A DNA stretch of 64,000 nt from contig VCMS01000183.1 in the NCBI GenBank assembly GCA_022539475.1, positions 1-64,000 of the forward strand, written 5' to 3'. Source of the DNA: Gracilaria domingensis. Lineage: Eukaryota; Rhodophyta; Florideophyceae; Gracilariales; Gracilariaceae. Shown here piece after piece: positions 28,486 to 38,295 of this stretch. The stretch's first letter is position 1, and each line of letters opens with the position of its first letter. The position numbers and the translations under genes are program-made. The notes under the pieces were generated by a model. That model had not been told where the DNA came from, did no database searches, and saw nothing but the letters and a program-made list of their open reading frames with translations.

Positions 28486-30624
28486 TCAGTTTTTCTGAAC
28501 GGGGCTCACCGAACTCGGTGCGTGAACTCCAATCGGAGGGACTAACTGAACCCCATGCGTGGGTACTTCGCCTTGAACCTGATTCGAAGGTGTCTGTGCC
28601 GGAATGGCAGGCTGAGCATAAACCGGAACCGGTAATCCCAGTTCAGCTCTGGCCTTATCATATTCCTTTCGTGGAACAGAATCTTTTTCCTCGGGCATGA
28701 GGGCGTCGTAATACGCAATAATTTTCGGCTTGTGCGACGGCGGAAATACGCACTGCGTCGATACGTGACCTGGAAGGTAGCACTGATGACATATGACCGA
28801 GGCCGGTTTGTCGCGAGGACGATTGTCAACTCGACGTTGTGGCACTGTGTCCTTCCCACCTGGACGATTCAGACGCGACGCATTGTTAGCGTAAGGCAGC
28901 GGGGCTGCAGGCCCCCGGACACCTTGCGCATACAATGCGGGGTCTTCTTCCGTGCTCCGAATCGAGGTTGACGGCAGGTCCGTAGATCCGTAAGAATCGG
29001 GGTTACTTCCAATGAAGTGGACGTTATCAGCATCACCGACAGCGGTTTCACGTCGAAAAACCGACATCGATTGTGACGAACTCTCCGCGAGTAGCGCTTT
29101 CGAGCGGGGCTGCCCCGGGTTGCGGGCTCGATACGTCTCTCCTTCTGCCTGGGCGTAATTGACCAACTCTAGGTTCGTCATTCAGCGTTTTTCCTCGAGT
29201 CGGCGAGCTACCAACGACCGAATGGTGGGGTCCAAACGATCAACAAACATGGTACACCGCTCCTGTGCGGAATACACATTACCACATCGGTGAAACGCTT
29301 TGTTCAAACTCGTTGAATAAATCGTTTCAGCTTCTCCACTCTTCTGTCTAGTGTCGCGAACAGCAAGGGTAGCGCTGTACATCGCGTTGGAAGTCGCGTA
29401 CGACCTGAGAAGGTAGGTCACGGCTTCAGGCCAACACGTGACTCTTCCTTCCGAGACTCGCGAGGTTCCTCGAACTGAGTTGCACTGATCTTCCGCAATC
29501 CCTGTTAGGAAATACGGCAGTGCCCCATATGCACCTGCTTCACTCATACCGAGTGTATCGGCCTCCTGGACGAACCCGGCAAGAAAACCCAAGATAAGGA
29601 TAGGATCTGTTCCCGAGAACTTCCTTGTTTCAAGGGTAACATTCAACCCTCGAATTTAGTTCTTCACCTTACCGGTTCCTCGCGAGGAGCGATTCGAAGT
29701 AACATCTTCCAACCAATAATAGCCGTACGACAACAGCTTTGTGTAGAGCGGGTCCGTCGGCTTCTACTCTTTGAGTCCCAGGTGGCGCCATCCTTTCACG
29801 CATGAGCTCATCACTGCCTGAGTAGACTGCGTCGCTTTCGACCGTGTCGAACGTGACCTATGACGGTTGTTATTACTATCAGACGAATCTGATGAACTGC
29901 CTTCAGTCATGTCGCTCGAGTCAGATCGCGATGAATCCGAATCATAGTGAACTCGTTTTGGGTGTCGACGTTTATGCTTCACCGAACGTTGGTCTTAATC
30001 TGCAGATGGATTTCCCCGAGAGATCTGTGCGTCCACGGCTTCATCCATGCGGAATGTATCCTCCAGCGTTTCCAAACGCGAACGAATTCGACCGATATCG
30101 GTGCGCATTTCTTCGACAAATGCTCGGTACTCCGTGACGAAGACGTCTGGGGTACCCAGATTTTCCATAATGGAATTCACGTCCCTTCTCAGAAGACGTA
30201 AGTCTTCCGAGACATCGCTCACCTGGGCATCATCAACCCGCGTTCTCCACGAGGTAACATCCTGTAGGAGTTCCACGTGAGCAGCGTGAATAATATCCAA
30301 GCGGGATTCCAACCTAGCCAACTCGGCTACGGTAGCAGCGTTAGGGGTAACCATGGATGATGTCTCAACGACCGGTTGAGCAGAACCCACATTTCTTTCG
30401 GGTGCTTCCGTAACTGAACGCCTTCTCCGGGGACGGGGTACGACCTCAAGAGGTGGCGCCTCATCTGGGATAGACCAGGACGTCGGTGCAACGGGTGGAA
30501 CCGCAACCGACGACCGCGCTGAACCAGCTCGAGAACCTCGAGGCGGTTGCGGCATACTGAAAACCAGTAAGCAGTCTGATCCAGATGATCCAGTTAAACT
30601 CGTACACGAGTCTCCAAAGAACAA
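28486..30624 (-). pseudogene. gag: Element C gag region
   Basis: Similar to element A's intact gag throughout: the basic Pro/Ser-rich start, the Ser/Asp/Arg block near 29850-29980, the capsid-like region 29182-29646 and the zinc knuckle CHQCYLPGHVSTQC near 28760-28800. It is present in several open pieces, so a few breaks. Confidence 0.88.
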
Positions 30625-30780
30625 GAGAACTCAATAAACCTTCTCGGTAAACCACCACGTCAGCGGTTCAGGTTCAAAAGTTGTCAACCTCCAAAACTCC
30701 AAAGAGTCTCCTGATCGTTGTCAGAAAACGGTGATCCGTCAACAATCAAGTCAATTCCACTACGAAGACCTAGAACGGTT

Positions 30781-30796
30781 CTAGGTCGGGAGACCA
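30781..30796 (-). other. Element C primer-binding site
   Basis: TGGTCTCCCGACCTAG on the minus strand, three bases from the 5' LTR and identical to the site in element A. Confidence 0.75.
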
Positions 30797-30799
30797 CTT

Positions 30800-31774
30800 T
30801 GTGGGGCAAACTCGGAAGAGTGAAACCCATCAGACTGTCCGAAGGTCCGCTCTCGTGAGAGATGGCAGACCAGTGACAGAGCCCTCTGTCCCACCGTAGC
30901 TCGGGTGTAAGACCGAAGTGGTAACTGGCTATACCTACAGAGGTGCTAGGCAAAGTCGTGAGGAAACAAAGAGAAACTCAAGAGATGGGGTGGTATTGGC
31001 AACGATGAAGCACGACCAATGACAGATGTAGTTTCGAGAGGGAAAGCAGCAAAGAGCAACAAACAACCAACACCTACACGTGACGGGTAGGGCCTCCTCG
31101 GCACCGTGCCATGAGCGGGGTGAGATCCTCCAACGATAATGTGCGGGGTTCCGTAACCACGGCGAAACTCTATACAGAGTCGGATCACTTCGTAGTCTAG
31201 TCCTATACCTCCTCGTTACGACTCTCAGGTCCCGACATCAACGACAGATGTTCCTCAAAGGTACCGAGAGGGTAGGACCACCGTAACCAGACGTGGATAT
31301 ACTCGCGAGGTTGATAACCCACGTAGGCGGTTGGCGCCAGAGCCTCACTCGTGTAGAGTCCACTCAGGAGAGGGCTACTCGACAAAGAGTGCACTTAGAA
31401 GTGCTCGGGTTGACTTTAAAAAGGTGCTCGCGACGACGAGGTCGAGCTCACCTAAGTAGGTGTAAACTATCTATGTACACGTGGTGCACACCCGCAGGGG
31501 TCCGTACACGTGGCTAGTCCAGTGTCAGGCACCTCAGGTGCACTACCTATTATCCCGTAATATGCACACAAACGGTGGTGTCGCACACGCGTCCACCTAG
31601 CGTTATTGGCCAGCAATGGCATCCCTGATTACAGGTAACTGTGGGAAAGCCATTCCAAAAGTAACCGCCAAAATTGGGTCCAACTCATAACACTTCGAGT
31701 GCATCCTCTTATACTCATCCCTGACTATATGAGTCGCATCATCCCGATTACCACGCGATTGGCGTTGCTTTACA
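30800..31774 (-). repeat. Element C 5' LTR
   Basis: A 975-base copy of the A-family LTR, TGTAAAGC at the outer end and CCCCACA at the inner end (minus strand). The paired CACGTG boxes lie at 31478-31483 and 31507-31512. Confidence 0.9.
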
Positions 31775-31873
31775 CATATTTTCTGAGTTTCACATTGATC
31801 AGCGCGGTGGATTGAACTTTAGCAAAAAGCAGAATTCGTGGTATGCACCTTTCTACAGTTAACCCTTGTCGGA

Positions 31874-31899
31874 TACATGGAAGATATCTCTTCCATGTA
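31874..31899. repeat. Perfect 11-bp inverted repeat with TATC loop
   Basis: TACATGGAAGA, a four-base loop TATC, then TCTTCCATGTA. It lies 100 bases outside element C and just before the first coding-like sequence of element D, so it may be part of D's leader or LTR. Its function is unknown. Confidence 0.6.
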
Positions 31900-31949
31900 C
31901 ACATTACCTTCGAATTATATACATAGCGGAGCTATTAAATTTGGAATAG

Positions 31950-32470
31950 GTGCTATTCGAAACGGAGCAATGGCTCTTCCATCGATACAGTTACATAAGT
32001 AACAGCGTCTCCTCCAAGTACACCTTCAATGGCTTCATCACTTCACTCAGAGAGAACTTTCAGCTCGAGGAGGAGATCAAAGAAGTCGCTCGTAGAACTG
32101 AGACCCACCTTCTTGACGAAGACACCATGTACCAACAATATGGTAGAAACCCGAAATTTGTCCGTAAACACCCGCTTCGCAATGACGCAAGGACACTTGG
32201 ACGCTCCTCCCGTTCACATCCCCCCCACGATCATTCGAAAAGAGTCACCGTCGCAACGAATGTCATAAGTGCCATGCTTGTTGGCATCTTGGCCAAAGGT
32301 ACCACGCACCACACGCACCAGATTCAAATTTGCCGATGCTTCATTTGGAGCAATTGGTCAAATCACACTTCCACTTGACACGCCGCCCTACGTATCTCCC
32401 ATCTATGTAACCATGGATGTCGTACAAGCTGATATCCCAGCCCTACTTTGTACGGATGTCTTGGACTGAG
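31950..32470 (+). pseudogene. Element D gag/protease remnants
   Basis: Open pieces with a helical gag-like stretch (about 32000-32120, LREEIKEVARR-type) followed by a Cys/His-rich patch near 32265-32310 and a protease-like stretch up to 32469. Assignment rests on position before the integrase; the sequence is decayed. Confidence 0.45.
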
Positions 32471-32645
32471 AATCGCTAATCGCGGACACTGTCGCGAACC
32501 GTTTAACACACAGAAACGGATCACCCCAGAAGACGAAACTGAGCATTATGTGGACAACTGGTTTATACCACTGTATCGAGCTAGAAGCGGTCATATAATC
32601 GTTTAAAATCTCTTTCCACCGCGAATTTACTTTGCAAGGACGCAG

Positions 32646-33562
32646 TTGCACAAACTGCATCGACAATTCTTTCACCCCAGCACCGCAGTCCCATCAAGAA
32701 GGCAAGACCTGAAGAAGCCACCCCAGAAGCGTTGGCAATCCTCAAAGACCTCACCAAGCGATGTGACCCATGCCAACGAATCCAAAACGCACCAACCCGT
32801 TTCCGTCTATCTTTTGGCGCAGAGAATGTATGCTTCAATGGGCGCGTACTTATTGACATCATGTATATCGATGGCAAACCAATCTTGCACGTCGTGAACG
32901 AAGTAACCCACTTCCCATCCGCAGCATTCTTACCAGATGTTTCTACGAAAACAATTTGGAAGAAAATCTTGCTATGTTGGATAGTAATTTACACAAGTAT
33001 ACCTAGCGTAATGCTTGTATATCAAGGGAGCGCTTTTGGTCAACTTTTCATCGACATCGCGCCCTTGTTCAACATTCACGTCGACCGCACATGTGTAGAT
33101 GCCCATTCAAGAATCGGTATTGGCGAACGATACCATCAACCACTCCGTCAGACGTACCGAAAGATAATGGAAGAAGACAGTCGAACAAAACCTGAAATAG
33201 CTCTGGCCACTGCGGTAAAATCCATGAACAACACACTCGGTCCCGAGGGTCTTGTCTCATCTGCTCTGGTATTTGGCTATTACCCACCAATACACACTCG
33301 CTCGGAGACCCCAAGCGTACGAGCGACCCTGGCAAGCTGTGGGAAGATCGCTAACACCGTTAGAGCCAAAATGCAGAAATGCATGGCGAAGCTAAGACTT
33401 GACCGTGCCCTGAGGCATAGGAGTCCTAGAGCAGCGAATCATAGCTACCAAGTTGGAGACAGAGTACTAGTTTGGCGTGAAAAGATCGTTGAAAACAGCC
33501 TAGGTGAATGGATAGGCCCGATCACTGTGCAAGCCGTTGACGAAGCCAAGAAACTGGTCTAG
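32646..33562 (+). pseudogene. Element D integrase
   Basis: The zinc-binding part (HKLHRQFFHPS, later RCDPCQRIQ) and the catalytic domain are open for some 275 codons. The segment LATAVKSMNNTLGPEGLVSS and the C-terminal VGDRVLVWREK are typical of this copia lineage and are shared with element E (48168-48719). The element is a fossil. Confidence 0.85.
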
Positions 33563-33699
33563 TTTCAGGATGTTCGCACTGGGACGGCTAAACCATTCGG
33601 TCTAGCTCAGGTCAAACGATACTATGAGCCCGAACAACTAGCGAAGTCATTCTTTAGCGATCTGCATCACTCGCCATCCCCCGTTCAATCACCGTAGGG

Positions 33700-35232
33700 G
33701 TATTATTGTTGCCTCACCGAGATCCTGGATAAGAAAGACCCTCGAGTGCAGTCTAAAGAGATGGATGAGGAGAAAAAGAGCGAAATCAGAGGCCTCCTTG
33801 AGCGTGGCACCTTCAAAATCATCCTACGCGAAGACGTTCCACCCAACGCTAACATTCTTCCAGGACGATTCGTTTTGGCTATAAAGTCAACTGAGGACGG
33901 CAAGCTCAAATATTGTGCCAGATAGGTGTTTGGTGGACACCGCGACAAATTGAAGAATATGATGGTACACAACTCCGCAACCCTTCAACCACAATCCATT
34001 CCCATTCTCTTAGCTCTTGCTGCCCTACATGGATTTGATGTATGGATATCGGACATACGACAGGCATACTTACAATCTGCTGAACCTCGTTTTTCGTGAG
34101 GTATTCATCACAAAATCAGTTCCGGAGTTCGAGCTTGATCTATCTCAATGTCTACAGCTCTTGAAACCACTCTACGGCCTCTGTGAGTCAGGTGATTTAT
34201 GGTATCGAACACTCGACCTATACCATCGCGATGACCTTGGTATGGCCCCACTACTCTCTGACCCAGCACTCTACATCATGCTAGGTGAGCGTCTGTTGAA
34301 AGGACTGTCCGGCTGTTACGTAGACGACTGGATACGCTCTGGGAACGCGGACTTCAAACGTATCTGCGACAAAAGCAATAAAACGTTCCAAATGACGGAG
34401 GAACCAGCATCTACCAACTCTACTTACTGGTTTCAGCCTTTCGCGTGACTCCGACGGAAACATTCGACTGGATCAACGAAAATATCTGCGCAAACTTATA
34501 GAACTTCAAACATCTGCAAGTTTCTCGAAATTTCGATTAATGCGTACGAAGCTAGCCTGGCTTGCCAATTCGCGTCCTTACTGTCTTTTTGAGATCTCGC
34601 AAATGGCGCAAGTAACCGATGAACTATTTGATATGAATCGCACTGCCGTCATATCTCAACTGAATCGCGCCATACGCTATGCAAAGACGAATGACATATA
34701 TATCGAGTTCCCGCCCCTTTTCCTCAAAACAATTCGTGACATTCGGTTCTCTTACTTTTTGTTTGCTAATAACGAAGACTTATCCTCACAGTTGAGACAT
34801 ATATGCTTACTTGGCGACAGGTCGGGCGCGGTCATTCCTATTAGCTTCAAGTCTTACAAGTCGCGACGGATAAAGCGTTCGGTTATGGCTTGAGAAGTAA
34901 TAACATTTTCGGATCTCTTCGACATTGCAATCACCCTTGCGCAAGACTTGGAACTCATTTTCCGGCAACGCATACCATTGCAGCTCTTCACAGATAGCAA
35001 AAGTTTGTTTGAAGTTATATCAAAGGGCTCAAGAACTTCCGAAAAGGGAATGATGCTCGATATTGCGGCAGCCAGAGAAGGATTCAAATCCCACCTCATC
35101 TCTGACTTTTGTTTTGTTCGAAGCTCATCGAATATTTTTGACGGATTGACGAAGCGCATGCAGCAAGCATCGCTTCGTAATATCGGGCTTTCTGGGTTTT
35201 CTTTCAATTGCACCCGAGCAATGGATATTTAG
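33700..35232 (+). pseudogene. Element D reverse transcriptase and RNase H
   Basis: RT is recognised by LKPLYGLCESGDLWY and GCYVDDWIRSGN (34130-34340), the copia palm region with the DD pair. RNase H follows with AWLANSRPYCLFEISQMAQ (about 34550), a stretch corresponding to the central strand near 34850 and LQLFTDSKSLFEVISKG (about 34985). Several breaks are present. Confidence 0.85.
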
Positions 35233-35255
35233 TGGTTGAAGATGGTTTGTTTTAT

Positions 35256-36740
35256 TTATTCTGGCTTTGAATTATACACCTCACGCACTTCCGCCACAAA
35301 GACCTTACTAGCCTCCTCATCTCTGCTACACGAGCGCAACGCCGCCTCTGATAATTCCAATACTCTGGGCTTTGCCACGTCTAAAGTCTCACCTCGCGAC
35401 CCGTCCACCATCACACAGTGATCCGCGATATTACCCACCCTGAGCCGCACCAAAAATATGGCTCTTTTACGTGACCCGATCCACGCATAGTTGTTCTCGG
35501 CAAAGAATGCGCATCTGATTTTTTTCATATTCAACCTGCTTTCCACGCTATGCAAGGTCTTTTGGATGAATATAAACCCCTCTGGCGCTGCAGCAACTCT
35601 TGCAACTTCTTCGCGGTTGTCACATCGATTACCCTGGCGACCGCATTCACTACCGCAAACATTAAGCAGTTCCCTGCTTTGCGCGCGCCGACCACTGAAA
35701 TCTTCTCTTCTTTGAAATATCGCTTCGCCGCTGCACTTGGACCTCTCTTTCCGAGCCGACTTAGGTCAACGAGAAACCCGGATTCTCTAAACGCTAATCG
35801 ATTAATTTCTCTCTGATGACAACCCATGCTCTGCGCCAGTTGCCTCTGTGAATACGTGGTTTCGGCGGTAACGGCATGGCTTTCTTTTCTGCACTCTCAG
35901 TCTCGGCAGTTACGTGAAATTCACTTCTTTCCATCCCCGCGTCTGCAGCGTTTCAATATCAACTGGGAACATAGATTCTGTCCCATTTTGTGCGGAACAA
36001 ATCGCGACGAAATGCCCCTTGCCAAGCTTCTTTTTAGTCCGCGAACCATCCCACGCCATGAAATTTTCTATCCCACATATTGTTTCAGTTCTTTGGTCCC
36101 TTTCGAGCCCCGAATTCTTCACCCTGGAATACTCCCCTTGGTACCTTTGCCGCCTTTGGTGCCTTGGTGGACACCCCTTTTAACACGTTTGGCTCTTTGG
36201 TTCGCGACATGTTGGTATTCTGCAGCGTGGCGCACTGGTGTGTTTCCGCTCTTGTACTAATAACCGTATATGGAAGACGACGTCACCCAGTATTGGGTCT
36301 AGCCGTTGCCAAAGCTGACGAACAAGAGCGGAGGAAACACTGCGTATTTAGAATGGGGATAACCGCAAAAATGGCGCTCTGTTTCGTCTCGAACCTACAA
36401 AAGTGTTTCCTATTTACTCCGAACACGTCGACTCTATATCGTTGCTACTTATCTAACTTTGAAATCTTTGTCTTGGTTGCTCATGCTGGCACCACCCGAT
36501 ATCATCCCGAATGGACAGCTCATATTCCGCAACCGCTGCGGGGTTATATTTCTCCGCAACAAATGGGACAGGGAGAACCCAAACATGGTCTCGTTTGGGC
36601 CGATTTTTGCGCCCTTGGTGCTGTCCAGACCTGGTCGCCCAACTTTCTTCTGTTTACTTTTCTCTGGCTTCTATGGCTCTGAATCATCTTCATGTTTTTT
36701 GAGCACGATGAGCACCGCTCTTATCGTAATTGCTACGTTG
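35256..36740 (-). pseudogene. Minus-strand coding remnants behind element D
   Basis: Starting 24 bases beyond D's RNase H and running antisense to it. From right to left (its 5' to 3') there are a basic stretch near 36460-36690, a piece with GKGHFVAICSAQNGTES (35910-36122), a helix-turn-helix-like stretch YSQRQLAQSMGCHQREINR (about 35810-35870) and a segment with GNCLMFAVVNAVARV and then ADHCVMVDGSRG (35256-35750). Cys and His spaced this way recall papain-fold peptidases, but this is a guess. I do not recognise the family. It is broken at several points. It could belong to D as an antisense gene or be a separate element. Confidence 0.4.
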
Positions 36741-36742
36741 TT

Positions 36743-36755
36743 GAGGGAGGGAGTG
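36743..36755 (+). other. Possible polypurine tract and LTR start
   Basis: GAGGGAGGGAG followed by TGTAGAACGC. The arrangement is that of a polypurine tract before a 3' LTR on the plus strand, and the position suits element D. I found no matching 5' LTR. Confidence 0.35.
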
Positions 36756-38295
36756 TAGAACGCTGCAGCTACTGTCATTGTTGGAGGCCAGCATCGTTCG
36801 AGCTCAACAACGAGCTCACAGACCACGCGGTCTATAAGCTCCAGTAGCAACTACTTGTATTACAAGCGCGCGCGCACGGTGATAGCGAAAGGAGCTAGTT
36901 TGGAATAGAAGTTAACGTTTACAATAAACGTAGCTTTCATCAGGGCGCGAAGAGATGCACCCTACCAACACTCTTGACCTGTCTTCATTATAGAAGACAC
37001 ACTCACCAAAGCAAATTCGTGCGTTTACACCACAACTTAGTGTGATTTCTGTGGACACCAACGGCCCGAGATCGCGTCCCGGATCTCGTATGGTTTGGGA
37101 TCCGGGAGGTCAGGGAGGTAGGAGTTAAAATTTGTGCCATTGGAACTTCATCTACCTTGATAGAGATGATATATCTCTTGAGAGTGATGTATCATTGATG
37201 TACTGTATTCGATGAATATCAACGCGTAAATGTGTATTGATAGAGCTCCTGCAACTAATCTGGCTCAGCGCGGAGATACACGGTTTAGCGGTTTACGCTA
37301 TCTCAAAGTAGTACAGAAGTAGAAAGCTAGTTGTCGGTGAACGACTTCACTCTTTTGAATCATCACTAAACTACCTTCTTCTACAACCATACTACTGTTT
37401 GTATCGGTCTTGTACGACCGACGCGACGCAGCCCCACCGGGGGTCGTTAGTCTCGTGCACATGCAGACCTGCCGAGTGCCGTCACTGTGCACCCCATCTC
37501 TGTTCAGTCGAACAGCGCCGCCGGGCGCCGGGACACTGGATCTCGTTGGTCCAGAACTCTAGCTCGACAAGGAGCCAGAGGATTGCGAGTCGACATACAG
37601 TAGGTCAGGGTCAGCATCCGCAAAAACAGTCTCAACGCTGAACAGTGAAAATCATTGATTTTGAGTGCTTCTGCATCAAAATCCTCTCTTTCCGTTGATG
37701 TTCAACCTTGACCCCACGGTGGTGTAGATTAGAACGCGGACGATGACAATAGAATTTAGCCTTCAGTAAAGATCCAAAACACTTCATCCCTCATCAGGAA
37801 ACGATTCCAAGCATCATCATGACGATTGCCCTTTCTGAGATTATACAAATTGGTCATCAAATCAACACACTTCTGTTTTCAGTCTAACATCCCCATTTCT
37901 TCCAAACGGTACAGTGTTTGAGTTTTATCTCTCCTCTGCGATCGTAAACAAAAGAATCGACAACAATGAATCTGTTTCGTGTCTGTAATCATCAGTAGCA
38001 CTTTCATCAAGCTCCGTCTTTGCGAATGTCTTTTCCAACACGCTAGCAGCCAATACCATCACTTTATAAGACAAAGAGACATCTTTAATAACCAATAACC
38101 TTCTAAGAAGCTAGTGTTTACATAAAGTGTGCTTTCTGGCGTAATCAGCTAGAATCGAATCATGATGTTGCGTGAAGCAACAAAACCTCTTAAAGCGATG
38201 ATCTCCATCCTCAAGCCAGCAATCAGCACCACATCCTCACCATCTACCATAGAATTTTTGCATCAATCTTTGGTATTGCTATCCCAATTGTTATC
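36756..38295. other. Non-coding stretch, no gene seen
   Basis: About 1.5 kb of mixed composition between element D and the pogo-like transposase. A GC-rich patch at 37410-37560 gives short frames on both strands that look like chance. The last 600 bases are AT-rich and would contain the upstream part of the transposon at 38296. No terminal repeat was recognised by eye. Confidence 0.5.

Larger units (their letters stand above)
20223..31774 (-). mobile_element. Ty3/gypsy chromovirus element C
   Basis: Minus-strand element of the family of element A, with both LTRs present (the left one partly in the gap), primer-binding site, gag, protease, RT/RNase H, integrase, chromodomain, an antisense gene on the plus strand and a polypurine tract. 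Its total length would be about 11.9 kb. The LTRs differ by a few per cent over the comparable part. All coding parts are interrupted, with about ten or more breaks in total, so it is a fossil. Target duplications cannot be seen because of the gap. Confidence 0.93.
31950..36754 (+). mobile_element. Ty1/copia-type element D, decayed
   Basis: Plus-strand element with gag-like start, integrase before reverse transcriptase (the copia order), and RNase H ending at about 35230. The integrase resembles a lineage found in fungi and algae (phrases such as DIMYIDGKPILHVVNE and GIGERYHQPLRQTYRK). It is broken in many places. LTRs were not found with certainty: a polypurine run GAGGGAGGGAG followed by TG at 36743-36755 could be the start of the 3' LTR, in which case 1.5 kb of minus-strand remnants lie between RNase H and LTR. 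Confidence 0.8.

Noticed and set aside
35531-35750. Papain-like or OTU-like protease call for the minus-strand remnant
   Set aside because: Only one Cys and one His patch agree, the region is broken, and no further motif could be verified.
36780-37320. 3' LTR of element D
   Set aside because: A polypurine run and TG are present, but no direct-repeat partner exists near 31775-31950, so the LTR itself is not claimed.
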